NCBI RefSeq assembly: GCF_036898095.1
Contig: NC_090744.1
Span: forward strand, 13,111,143 to 13,175,142
DNA: 64,000 nt
Origin: Palaemon carinicauda
Taxonomy: Eukaryota > Arthropoda > Malacostraca > Decapoda > Palaemonidae
Reading direction: 5' to 3'
Part shown: one piece after another, positions 34,501-47,045 of the stretch
Layout of the letters: each line of letters starts with the position of its first letter
How positions within the stretch are numbered: position 1 is the stretch's first letter
The notes under the pieces: model-generated
What the model was told of the DNA's origin: nothing
Seen by the model: the letters and a program-made list of their open reading frames with translations, nothing else
Database searches by the model: none
Translations under genes and position numbers: made by a program

Positions 34501-35152
34501 CTATATTCCCTAAATATTTGATTTTATCATTACTGTTCGATATATGTATCTTGCATCATATTTTGTAACGAAGATTTTTGGTAGCATCGTAAACATTTCA
34601 TCTCAGGAATATTCATTACACAAGTATAGATAATTGTTCAGTTGGTTTCATTAGTTCCAGTATACTTCAAGGGAAGCTGAGGAGATGTCTGATAGCTGTA
34701 CATTGTAGCAGGTAATGCTGTTTAGCAAATGAGAATCTGCTGACAACATAGCCTGTAAAACAAAGTAGTTGAGCTTGTTCATGATCAAAAGCATTTTCAT
34801 CAACTTTATGAAGTGGTGTATAGAAATATGTAGTTATTTGCTAAACAGCACTAAAGAAAATTAATCAAAATGCTTTTGGTCACATGTTTACAAGCTGCTC
34901 AGATTTTACAGGCGTAGTTGCCCGCAGTTTCTCATTTGCGAAACAGCATTACCTGCTACAATGTACAGCTGTCAGCCTCCCTAGAAGTATACTGGAACTA
35001 ATGAAGCCAACTGAACAATTATTTATACTTGTGTAATGAATGTTCCCAAGATGAAATGTTTGCAATGCTACCAAAAATCTTCATACTAAAATAATGATGT
35101 AAGATACATATATCAGACTGTAATGATAAAATCAAATACTCAGGGAATATAG
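34501..35152. repeat. Large imperfect palindrome (foldback), arms about 290 bp
   Basis: The left arm from CTATATTCCC (34501) runs to about 34790 and returns inverted from about 34870 to GGGAATATAG (35152). Shared blocks include GATTTTTGGTAGCAT, TTCATTACACAAGTATA, AATAATTGTTCAGTTGG-like, TTAGTTCCAGTATACTTC and TACATTGTAGCAGGTAATGC, each present once per strand. By eye the arms agree at most positions, with small indels. The spacer of about 80 bp contains a further inverted GCTGTTTAGCAAAT. No coding frame. It could be a foldback transposon or a hairpin-forming duplication. Confidence 0.88.
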
Positions 35153-38019
35153 ATTGGCTTAGTTTCCCATTCAGTGTACCAGAATTTGAGTCAAATCAGC
35201 TATGTAAGGTAACATAAAATGTACAAATAATATGTAAGTAAGAGGAAAAGAATAAACAAAAATTTATAAAAAAATCTTTTATTTCTCATAAAATATATTT
35301 AAGAAAAAATTTTTTTTCCCAATACATAAGTGTCCCCCCCAAAATAGGGGCTGACCTCGTGGAACTTCATTTGCTGGCACTTGAGAGCTCTGCCTGTTGC
35401 CCTGTGTACCAGAAAACCTTATAGAAGTCTTAATCAACCCCAGAATCACTCCCACGATGAGTGTGGTGGTGGTGTCTTTCCTTTCTGAATGAAATAAATG
35501 GTGCACGGCAACTGTTTGCTCACTGGAAGTAGTCTGTCACAGGAAATCTCCCCAGCTGGTTGACATTTAGATATCTCAAAAACTGATCAAAAGTCAGGAA
35601 ATATATCTTTAAGCTCTCCTACTGACATAAGCTTGCTTAAATGAGTTATATATACAGAGCTGAACTAAAAGGTCTTTATGATATCACAGTACTAAGTGTA
35701 AGAAAAAAAAATCCCACATCTCACTTGTAACTTGACCAGTTGTCGGTTTATTTGTAAAGTTCCATTCCATTTCACTAAGTGGAAATATTCTTTTTAAAAT
35801 AACAACTATCTGAAGCAACACATGTAATTCAGATTTTAAATCCATGAATGATATATAGACAACCTTTTAACAACAGTTTCATTGACCATTTGTGGATTTT
35901 TGAGTCAGATGCACTAACATTATAACTGTTAAGAATAAGAGTGTCTGGAAAATCCATCCACAAAATTAGAGTACACTAATCGGGTAATGTTACCAAGGAA
36001 TTGAAAGGCTGTGTCCTGTTCATATTTTATTTTAAAGTCAATTCACTTTTGTTACATATCCTATCTTCACAATACACTGCATAGCCTAGAATCTAAGTTC
36101 AGTTTTCATATGTAGAACTTCTGGAGAGTGGAGTGATTAGCCATAACTCTTCCACACTTCTTATAGATCAACACTTCAATAAGCAGAACATGTTCAATAG
36201 CATAAATGCAAAATTCATCAGAGTATGAATGTACGTTATATAAAACCTTTGGTATCCAGCATATGTTCACCTGAACTTATAATTTTTTATTAAAAGGAAA
36301 GTATTTCCATACTTTTCAAGCATCTGTACCTGCTTAATTTGCTTTGAATAGGAACAGTTTCAAGCGTTTGTTCAATCAAACTTTTGAAGTTGATGTAACA
36401 TTGAATATTATGATTAATACAATAGATAGACTGAAGTATTTTCATATCATTGCATCAGTAAAACCATCGTAAAGCCACTAGCAAACATCAAAAATGTTCA
36501 CAAGACTATATTCAATCAAAGAATCCTTTAATTATACTTTACTGTACATAATCTACACTTGTATTTTATCTACGTTATAACCGACATCAAAGTAGAAACT
36601 TATCAATGTCTGCAGTTACCCAATGCAAATGTCAGAAATGAAAAGTATTTAGATGATGAAAAATACCCTTAAAATTACCTGAATGTGAGCAAATTAACAT
36701 TAATGTTCAAAAATTTATAGTTTACTTAAGCGTCTCGAGTCACCACTGCAAACCAGAGTCCTTATTTTAAGTACAGTTATTATACCAAGATGATACAATC
36801 TCTCTAGAAAGCAGTAAAACCAAATACATGACTAATATATGACTGATGTGATGCTTTACAAATGCGCAAAAGACTTCGGAAAAGGGGATGACATCAAATG
36901 TAGAGTACTACCCTGACACCCCGGCTTCACCCCAGCCAGTTATGTGTCAGATCGGACTATTGTCGCATTCCCCTACACTGACGAGTTGGCACAGGCAGCA
37001 CACCCTTCAAGGTTAGACAGAAAGACACAGCATTGGTACTAAGGTAATCTTAAATACCAAAACAAAGCATTCTGTACCTCACTTAAAGGATAACTACCTG
37101 ACCTTTACATTAAACTGAAATATCTATACATAGTAAAGTTATTTCCTGCATATTCTGTAAACCAAAAGGCAAAATTTCATCATGGTTTTTGAGCAAATGG
37201 CCATCTGCAATATACTTGTCTTCAAATTTCAATATAATTCTTGTGAGAAGATTGCTGTTTACACCTCGAAACACTTCAACTTGGATCAAATCTCAACTGA
37301 TCTTGAATAGTCAACAGATTTCTAAAGAGAGTTGCTTCAACAAACTTAAACCTGCAGTGAATGAAACAATTTCTTTCATAAGGTTTGCACCAAAAACCTT
37401 CAAGACAAAACATTCCCAATGTACAAACAACAGGAGTAAATTAAGTCACAACAATTTAAGATTATTGTAATCAGTGTGAAATGGAGGACTATGCCAGGAT
37501 AATATCCAGTTGTGAATTCCTATTCAACCTGTGCATCAAAATGAAGTATTTCAAGCTATTTCCTATTCAGCAAACTACTGTGATAGAAAACAGCTTTAGA
37601 ATTACTAAGGCTTCAATAAAACACCAAATAGAAAGGAATAGAATCCCTCAAAAACGTAATCAAATGCATTTCCTCTCTCAATAAGAAAAAGTGTTTTGTG
37701 TACCCATAAAGGGTATAGGGTTCAAGGCAATTAGTTTTGACCCCAAAAAGGATATAAGGTTCTTGGCTACTAACAAAATAATTTAAAAACAAGAGTTCTT
37801 ATGCAGACAATGTCATAACCAAGAGAGATTACACTAAACAGTACTCGAGTTGACCACATAAAGTTTCATGCACCTTCTAAGCCTTAAGGCCACATAAACA
37901 GTTCCCTATCAACTAAACTTTATCATCAGGATACAGGATGCATTTCTCCTTGGGAGATGTAAAGAGACACAAAAGGTGTTAGCTATATAAAATAGCAACC
38001 AACCCCTATAAGCATTGCT
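35153..38019. other. No gene assigned; weak terminal-exon candidate at 35279-35506 on -
   Basis: Transposon-poor AT-rich DNA. On -, a 75-codon frame (35506-35279, with TTTTLIVGVILGLI) ends just before an AATAAA signal, which would suit a last exon, but nothing else supports it. A GC-richer patch at 36900-37030 has no open frame of note. Confidence 0.35.
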
Positions 38020-39480
38020 AAACCTATCTCTCTGTACTTTCCTGCTTACAGATTACTGCATCCTGACCAACAGTTCCAAATGAAAATAGAACCAACAACA
38101 ACTGCCCGGATGATAGAGGAATCATTTGCCAGCATGTGTAATTACGAAGCAATACACTTGAAGCTAATGGAGCAATTCAAACTATCTTTAAAACCAAACT
38201 AACGCATACAAGGTTTAGAAAATGAGCACAAATACAGATAGAAAGTTCAAATAAACTGTTTCTCATCTATACTAGACTCTTGGGATGTGAGGGAGCTGAA
38301 TTCATATGCACAGATTTAATAAAGAACTCTAATACAACCTCTATAACATTAGGACAACCTAATCAGAAAGAGAAATGTCAAAACATAAAGGACTTTTGAC
38401 ATTAATAGAATCTTGGGATGCAGGAAAGCTAGCTTCGAGTAAACAGCGATAACAAATTTAACCTTTCCTATAGCAGACTTGGTAAGAAAAATGTCTATCA
38501 ATTACTACAAGAAGTGAGTAAACTTGTAAAGTAATATGAAGAGGACAAGTTCTTCAAGCAAATCCCATCACAAGTAAGCTAGCAGACAGGTCAGAGTTGG
38601 CAAACCATAGAAGATCCATTCACATATATTACCAGACGAGGTTTAGAAAATGAACACAAAAACAGACAGAAAAGTTCAAGTAAACTGTGTTTCTCAGCTA
38701 TACAAGATTCTTGGGATAATAGGGAGCTGACTTCATATGCATAGATCCAATAAAGAACTCTAATCCAACCTGTATAACATAAAGAAAACATAGATTCAGA
38801 AACACTGCATCAGAAAGAGAAATGTCAAAATAAAAAGGACTTCTGACATTATCTCTTTATACTTTTCCTTCTTACAGACAACTGAATCCTGGCCAACAGT
38901 TCCAAATAAAAACAGAACCAACAACTGCCAAGATAAAAGAGGAATCATTTGCCAGCATGTGTAATGATGAAGCAATACACTTGATGCAAATGGAATAATT
39001 GAAACTGGCTTTAAAACCAAACTAAAGCATACAAGGTTTAGAAAATGAACACAAAAACAGACAGAAAAGTTTAAGTAAACCGTGTTTCTCATCTATACAA
39101 GACTCCTGGGATGTGAGGGAGCTGAATTCATATGCATAGATTTAATAAAGAACTCTAATCCAACCTTTATAACATAAGGATAACAAAAATTCAGAAACAC
39201 CTAATAAAAGAGAGAAATGTCAAAGCATAAAGGACTTTAGACATTAATAGAATCTTGGGATGCAGGAAACGTAGCTGAAGTAAAAAGCGATTGATATCAA
39301 ATTTAACCTTTCCTATTGCAGATCAAGTAACAAAAATGTCTAATAATTACTACAAGAAGTGAGTTAACTTGTAAAATAATATATAGACAAATTCTTTAAG
39401 CAAAACCCATCAAAAGTAAGCTAGCAGATAGGTCAGAGTTTGCAAATCACAGACGATCCATTCATTTGTGTTACCCTTCC
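38020..39480. repeat. Local tandem duplication, units of about 610 bp plus a partial unit
   Basis: GTTTAGAAAATGA(G/A)CAC recurs at about 38216, 38640 and 39034. CCAACAGTTCCAAAT occurs at 38068 and about 38896. GTAAGCTAGCAGA(C/T)AGGTCAGAGTT occurs at about 38573 and 39416. The layout is full unit (38020-38632), middle partial unit (38633-38845), full unit (38846-39480). Divergence is visible by eye. No coding sense. Confidence 0.88.
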
Positions 39481-41159
39481 AGTATCCTAAGACTTTCTTT
39501 CTTGACACAGCTATGACCCAACACAAGCCACACTGCACCATGGACAATCTCCTATACCATCCTAAACATATAAATCTTTCCATAAAAAATATGACAACCC
39601 ATGACTTGGATTTGCTCAAATTCAGAAAACAAAAGTATTCTATGAACAGATCTTTCTGGGTTGTTTTAAAACTAAATTCATAATCTTAATATGAGTTCTT
39701 CACCCGGTCTTCTAACCATTTAACAATGATTATTGACTTGGTACCATAATACTGTAATGGTTTTCTACCATATACCAGGCTGATTGGTAAGAAAAAAAGA
39801 CAGATGAACTCCTGTTTTCTTTCAAGATCTCTAAATGCCACCCAGAACCTGTCATTCTAACCTTTCTCCGAGACTAGCTGCGTTTTACAAAGTAGTTGGC
39901 GCCTTCACTCAATACCATTCTCTGTCATCTATTAAAAAGATTATCTCCGACTAAAAAACCACATTAATCTTTATATTAGGACTCAAGTAGCAAATGCCTT
40001 CCCTGATAGAATGCCAGCAATCCGAAACCAACTGACATCTATTTCAAATAATACCAAAATATGCCTATTCATGAGCATTATATAGAATTCAAAATCAAGT
40101 CATTTACAAACCAAGAAGGAAAGCAATGGCAAACATCATCACTACAAAAGGTACAGCAGGATTGACAAGGTGAATTCCTCAAACAAATGCTATAATGGTC
40201 AAAGACATCACCAAGCAGAAGGAAAGTTAACAGCCTTTATGCAATTCAATTAAAAAAAAGAGATGAATATGAGGAACACAATAAGTAATCATAAAGTAAA
40301 GCTGGATAAAACACTAAAGAACAAAATAAATAACCAACTTGTCCAAAGAAAAAAAAAAAAAGAGCTAAGACCATAGCTATTGGTGGACATACAATGCATC
40401 AATAATCATTCATCTACTGTTCCTCGTACTATAACTGTTGTACAGGGGACAAACAGCCAGAAAAGGAACATTTGTCATACGGAAATCAAACTATAAAATG
40501 CGAGATGGGTGGCCAGTCAAAAGCTATGGTTTCCTACTAAAAGCTGAAGGCCAAACACCACATGCCTTAGGTAGAGCTGATGTAGAATTCATTTATGAAA
40601 TTACAAAACAAATAAAAAGGTAGAGTGATGGAAAGTCGGTTTGTACTTATTCTAAAAAATGAAAAAATATCAAACAAGAAAAAGAAAAAAGTACAGTAAC
40701 CAAAGGCCTTTGAGCAATGGCTGCACCTCAAGTTGCATAGAAAATAATTTTCTTTTTAGGAGATAGAAAATTGAACAACACAGACAATTTCCTTTTTTCT
40801 TAAGATGACAAATCTGCCTTCCAAACACAAGCAGAATAAAACACTTAGAAATAGAGCAGATAATCAATACAACATGCAATAATGATACACTGATCACATC
40901 AATACTCATGAATTGATTTTCCATGAGCCTTTCAAACTGTAAGGCCTGATGGAATCCTTGCTACCAGGCAAATTACTAAGCATATAGGCAATTAATTAGT
41001 AATTGAGGCCTTAAAAAGTTTCTTGAGACAAGGACATCGACCCTGACACAAATGTAAGTCACATCTAGGTATATCTACAGAAGCAGCCGAGCTCAGAAAG
41101 AGCAAAAGATATCCAAACGGAACATACTTCTTACACATGAAGGTGCAGAAGACAGAATG
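39481..41159. other. No gene assigned
   Basis: A-rich DNA. A 61-codon frame at 40438-40623 on + (MRDGWPVKSYGFLLKAEGQT region) looks coherent but is not recognised and has no supporting context. Confidence 0.45.
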
Positions 41160-41505
41160 ATATCCATAGTTTAAAGGCCACTCATGAATGGCAGAGGCAA
41201 GGGACAGTGACACTGCTCTATCGGGCAGGAAAATGCCCCAAGAGACTTGACCACATATACTGTACATATGATAAGCGCCAAAGCCCCCTCTCCTCCCAAG
41301 CTAGGACCAAGGAGGGCCAGGCAATGGCTTGTAATGACTCAGCAGACAGACCTATAGGGTCCCCCAAAATCCCCAATCCTTAGCTCACAAAAATGGTGAA
41401 GTTACAGTAACCAAAGAAACTAACCGGTTTGAGAGGGACTCGAACCTCAGTCTGGTGAGGGTCCGACAGGGACGTTACCACATTGGCCCCCACAACCCTA
41501 AAAAG
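41160..41505 (-). mobile_element. tRNA-derived SINE, copy 4 (best head)
   Basis: On -, the head carries an A-box-like TGGTAACGTCC (41480-41470) and a perfect B box GGTTCGAGTCC (41446-41436), the RNA polymerase III promoter elements of a tRNA gene. The shared body follows (CTAAGGATTGGGGATTTT, CATTGCCTGGCCCTCC-like), with the 3' end TCTGCCATTCATGAGTGG at about 41185-41168. The head-to-tail length is about 340 bp. It is not a tRNA gene: the cloverleaf is not kept and the body is unrelated to tRNA. Confidence 0.88.
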
Positions 41506-42373
41506 CAAGCAAAGGTGCAATACAAATCCTTCACATAATAGAGGATAAATACCGACTGGATTGTGGAACCAGCACAACATAACCAGCATTTTAGATAGCA
41601 TAGAGGGAAATCTAATATTCTAGAACAAATAAATTTAAATTCCAGAGCAGGGTGAAATAAATCCTGGGCAAATACTATGAGAATAATTGTAAAAATTCAA
41701 TACTTTAAGCCAGGGGGAGAATAAATTATAAATGGCTCCAAAATCACAAGCTGAAAAAATTTCCATCAGATAAGACAGAAAAAATATAGAAATTTGAGTA
41801 CTCCACTAAGGAGGGGTTGAAGACCCCAAATATGGAACAAAGTAAATCCTTAAAATCAGTGTTTAGATGTAGAATCTGGATTAGGATTCATGAATTTGGA
41901 CTGAAAAGCCGTAAATAGGGGCCTGTGAGGCAATCCTTTACAGGAGGGAAAGTGAAGGATGTGATTATAGTTTGTTGGATGAAAACGCTTATGATATTCC
42001 AGTGACTTCGCGTAGGTTATCCTGACAGTACAATGATTGCTAAATAATTTGCACATTGCAAAAATTGCCTTTCATTGTCAAATTGAAGTTAGAGCGGTAA
42101 AATCTAATAGCTATACAGTATGGGTTATAAGAAAGTCAGATAATAAAAATTCACATAAAATTTTGTTTAAACTTATTGGAAAAAATCTGTTCCAAGACAG
42201 TCAGTTCAGAGAAAATTTCCTAGGCATCTTTTTGGTTTTACATTGCTGTTTCATATAATCTGGAGTTTTAAGATCTTGAATTTCTGTTTGGTACAATCAG
42301 CGATTATAAAACTGTTAAATATAACCTTCCTAAGCGGGAAAGTGTAAAAAGACTGAAGTTTACACTATAATAT

Positions 42374-42405
<32 letters not shown>

Positions 42406-45249
42406 ATGAAGACATTTTGATAGTTTAAATTCTGAAATCTTAGCATTCCAGGATTCCAAAGTATTGTGAATTTTTTTTATAACTCTTAGCAAAACCATGC
42501 AAAACTTGGATCTCCCAAACACCAGTGTTAATGAAGACATCTGTAGCAAAACCCTCATAAAATGATAGGATTTCCGATCTAACTCCAAATACGAAAGCAA
42601 GCCTAAAGACACATACAGCAGTCTACTGGAGCAAACCATCAAAACTAGACTTAAACCTGTTGGTGTTTAAATTAGAATACTTATAATCCAAAAATATCGA
42701 AGACTCACAATAAAGGAGAAGTATATTGACTCCATGTGACTTTCTTGACTTAAAGACAAGAAATCTGAGGTCAACGAACAATTTTAGGAGGAACAACTCG
42801 CCAATTGATTTTCCTCCACAATCAGTCACTTTTCATTAAAAGAAACAGCTCAACACACACCAACAACCACAGCATATTTCGATGCCAGGACATATTTAGC
42901 AACTCATTACAATGAATACTAATTTATGGAACACATACAACCTTGCTCCGTTCAATACAGTTAATGGTAACTTGGACACTAGAATCACAAGAATTCTAAC
43001 TTCTCAAATTTTTCTTGGCCATTTGCTTTAGATTTGTTTAACAGATTAGCAGGTAACAAAAATACGTGTATAGAATATTCAAGATAATGAAAGGTTGCTG
43101 CACCAAATCTGAGTGAAATGACACAGCGATTTGCATGTTACACTCTTCTTTGGTCAATCACACATTTAAAAACCATAACATGTCATTAATCTTAGACATG
43201 TAAAGGGTGATACTGGACTCCTTTCTACACAGATTTTACTATCTCAAATATAAAAAAACTGTGCTCAAAACTCTTCCATGTCCTTCGTGGGACAAGTTAC
43301 AATCATAAACTAAAATATCCCAAGCATTAATGATAAATACACTCACATTCTTTGTGTCTTTCAATGGTTCTAAAGATGCAAATAGAAATTCACTTCAAAC
43401 TATCTATTAAACTCTCACAAAAAAAAAACAATGCAACAAACTTCAAAAGTATAACTGAACTTACATGAAACTGTTCATCTCCAAACCAAATTAGTAGATA
43501 TGTTTAGTAAAATATAGAAATATATTCCTTGTTAATCAATACTCATAAATACAGGAACAGATACCAGACAAGGTAATACCTAAAATACATTCATATTATG
43601 GTAAATTATACATTTTACAGTAGAACATATTCTGTTTATAGAAGCATTGAATTTTCAAATAATGAGGAAGATCTATTGCTAATTATTACACCTGAGAATT
43701 CTGATTTCAAAACTGAACTTAAATTCTAATTTATACAGTCACTATGAGAATTCGTTTATGCAACAAAACTGAATCACCTTAAAATAACATCTGATGAGAA
43801 GGAACTCTTTCAATTCCACAGTAAAATCATCCAACCACTGAACTTGTCTATGAACAATATTTTCCAGGTACATTATTCTTTAATATGTTATAATGTCAGA
43901 AATCAATATGAAAGACAAAATTTGAACAAATGGAGTATAAAACTGTTGTGAAAAAGGTCGCAATTGATCATTTCAAGATGTTAAAACTCTAAATCCATTT
44001 CTTCATCAGTAGTCGTTATTCTAAAAGGAATATATCCTGTTAGCCAAATGGAACTTAAAATACCCGACTCAGTCAAGTTACACCTGTGACTGAGGATTTT
44101 CTTAAAGCTTCCAATGTTATGTGATACTTTAATACACCTTTTAGTCTCTCATCAGCTCAGTATCTATAAACTCTATCAACAAGAAAAAATGACAATAGCT
44201 GAGCTTCAAATTATACATATTTCCAGACTAAAGTATCAAGCTGTTTGAGATCCCTAAACAGGACCAACCGGAAGATAAGTCAGTGACAAATTGCTTCCAA
44301 TAACCAACCAGATGTTATATACCAATTAATTCAGAAAAAGAAAGGCAGCATCTTTCTCAACATGGAGGGAATCTGGGACGATTGCGACTTCTATAAATCT
44401 TGGCTTCTGGTGGCAAGGCAAGCAGGACGGACTCAGAGAGTGGCAGCACAGTTGCACGAGGCCAGCCCCTTGGGGTGGTGGCACCTGGCCTTTATTGAAT
44501 ACATTTCCAAACATCTAACTACATCTGGAAGAGAACTTGAACTTTAGATTCAGGATAACAGTGATGTTACATAAACACAATATGAACTTCATTTTGACAT
44601 AAGTCTGAGAATATACTGAACCACAGACAATAAAAATCTCTAGTAACAATTCTTTATCTAGTTCTTCCAAGAACTAGTGGTAATCACCTTTCAATTATAG
44701 TCTTTGATTAATAAGGCCCAAATACTATTCATAATAGCTTTCCCTCTTACCTCATACACTTAACAGTAATTTATCCCTCAAAAATAAAAATAATCTTTAG
44801 TAACAATTACATTTAGTAACATTTCATTATGTTTCTCTTTTAAGTATATAAGTGACTAAAGATATAGTGCTTTGATTAATAAGACCCAAATACTATTCTT
44901 AATAACTTTCCCTCTTACCTCCTATATTCTAGAACAGTAATTTAACGCTCAAAAGTTTAGAGAACCAGGATTCTGCAATGTCATATTAACTTCTTGACTA
45001 TATAACTTTGGACACCTATCATTTTGCACTGCTATACTGCCTTCTTAGCTAAACACTCACTTTCAAAACATTCTACCCACCCTACCCTTTCAAAAGTTTA
45101 TATTTATTATTGTAATTAAAAAAAAAGCATACCTAATGATCAATTATCATCACTATTACTAAACAAATAAACCCTAAGGCTGAAAATACATTCCTTTATT
45201 ATCCTTGTAAACAAAATGTTCGGAATTTTCTTTACCGACTTAAAATATG
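41506..45249. other. No gene assigned; (T)27 at 42379-42405
   Basis: AT-rich, transposon-poor DNA. A GC-richer patch at 44360-44500 has short frames on both strands and no recognisable product. Confidence 0.45.
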
Positions 45250-45670
45250 ACAAATTTTAAAATAATTAGTATTTTTCCTAACAAAACAAACCTTGAGCTC
45301 TTTGCAGTGGGGAGATATATCTCGACGACAGATGAAACTAGCGATTAGACTTTAGTGAGGTGTAACTACCCACCACTAGTTGGCGGGGGTGGGTAGCTGG
45401 CGGGCAGACCGGCCACCCTACTCATCCCCGCACTAGTAACATGATGTTACTTTTGAAGTGCACCCAGGACTTCTCGGGGGATAGGTGATGGGGGAACATG
45501 ATTGAGACAAATGCTAAAGATTTGTTATTTGTTCTGGTATTACATACAAACCCTTTTGCTCTCTACAGGGGTGACTCATCATTAGGTGGGTGGAGGTCCT
45601 CAGCCAACGGGCTGGTTGGTACCTGTCCCAGGGTGAGACTGCTTCCCACAAGCTTCTTAGAGACACCTCG

Positions 45671-46309
45671 CTAACTCTTAGAATTTTTGAGAGATAACGG
45701 CCTAAGCAATCCGTGTGATGGTGCGTGAACTAAGCATTGTGACAGGCCGAAACACAGCACCTTGAACTGGTATATCTTGTCGTTTAGGGTGAACCTTAGG
45801 TACTTCCTTGATGATGGATGAATGGGAATCTGGAAGTATATGTCCTTGAGGTCCAGCGTTATCATGAAATCTTTCGGTCTGTCTGACCATCTGGCCCTTC
45901 TCCACCTTGAATAGGATTTGCTGGACAAACTTATTCAAGGGTGAGAGATCTATGACCGGTTTCCAGCCTCCAGAAACCTACTCTTCCAGAGTCGACTGTA
46001 GAAACCTGGGGACTCATCTAGGACCTCTTGGAGAGCGTCCTTCTCTAACACGGTCTGGACATCAGCCCTCGTGTAGGAACTCAAAATTTCTGAATGTAGG
46101 GTTAGAAGAGGGAGAGATTTGAATAGGACATGGTATTCTGCCTTGAGGACGGAGACCAACCAAGGTTCGGCTCCGTGGAACATCCACCTCTGCCACTTGC
46201 TCTGGAGGCATCTTCCCACTGGTGGAGTAGTAGAAGGAACACCCCACCTAGCGGGATAAACCACGTTTTCCTCCCTTCGCTCCTCTACCCTTGGAACCTC
46301 TTGCTCCAA
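45671..46309 (-). pseudogene. DIRS reverse transcriptase remnant
   Basis: On -, the 119-codon frame 46309-45950 gives VSVLKAEYHVLFKSLPLLTL, DVQTVLEKDALQEVLDESPG and FYSRLW, the N-terminal RT region. The overlapping frame 45928-45671 gives FMITLDLKDIYFQIPIHPSS, RKYLRFTLNDKIYQFKVLCF and GLSQCLVHAP, the first catalytic block (LDLKD) and the following CFGLS motif. Sequence between the two is partly deleted, and everything after CFGLS, including the YLDD motif, RNase H and recombinase, is absent. Confidence 0.82.
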
Positions 46310-46374
46310 AGGGTTTTTTTTTATTAGAAGCTGCCTGCTTAGGTGGTTGTGACCCTTTCCTATGTTCGTGGAAT

Positions 46375-47045
46375 TTTATCATAATCATTATTACAAGCTA
46401 AGCTATATCCCTCATTGGAAAAGCAATATGCTATAACCCCAAGGGCTCCAACAGTGAAAAAATAGCCCAGTGAGGAAAGGAAATTAGGAAATACATACAA
46501 AGGAAGTAATAAACAATCAAAATATACTAAAAACAGTAATAACATTAATTTATATCTTTCGTATACTGTATACACTAAAAACTTCAAAAAAACAAGAGGA
46601 AGAGAAAAAAGATAGAACAGCCTTCATGAGTGTACCCTCAAGCAAGAGAACACTAATTCAAGAGCTTGGAAGGCCATGGTACAGGGGCTACTGCACTAGC
46701 CAAGACTAGAGAACAATGGTTTGATTTTGGAGAGTCCTTCTCCTAGATGAACTGCTATCTATAGCTAGAGTCTCTTCTACGATTACCAAGAGGAAAGTAG
46801 CCACTGACCAATTACGTTGCAGTAAACCCCTTGAACGAAGAATTGTTTGGCAATCAAAGTATTGTCAGGTGTATGAGGACAGAGGAGAATGCGGAAAGAA
46901 TAGGCCAGACTATTTGGTGTATGTGTAGGCAAAGACAAAATGAGCTGTAACGAGAGAGAGGGATCCAATGTAGTACTGTCTGGCCAATAACTCTCTAGTG
47001 GTAGTCTCAATGAGTGGCTGATGCCCTGGCCAACTTATAGCTGTG
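46375..47045 (+). repeat. R1 repeat, copy 5 (longest)
   Basis: Head ATCATTATTACAAGCTAAGC, then GGGCTCCAACAGTGAAAAAA, GCCCAGTGAGGAAAGGAAAT, ACCCTCAAGCAAGAGAACAC, GAGTCCTTCTCCTAGATGAA, GAGGAAAGTAGCCACTGACC and onward to about TGATGCCCTGGCCAACTTAT. It shows that the family is at least 670 bp long, much longer than the other copies. It is inserted in the decayed DIRS element. Confidence 0.75.

Noticed and set aside
40438..40623. 61-codon frame as an exon
   Set aside because: Looks coherent, but no motif, no flanking exon signals examined convincingly, and no homologue in the window.
41436..41480. tRNA gene
   Set aside because: A and B boxes are present, but the sequence does not fold as a cloverleaf and continues into a body shared by dispersed copies; it is the head of a SINE.
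42379..42405. Poly-T as the tail of a processed pseudogene
   Set aside because: No coding remnant is visible on the minus strand next to it.
44326..44547. Overlapping small frames on both strands in a GC-richer patch
   Set aside because: No recognisable product on either strand and no splice or repeat support.
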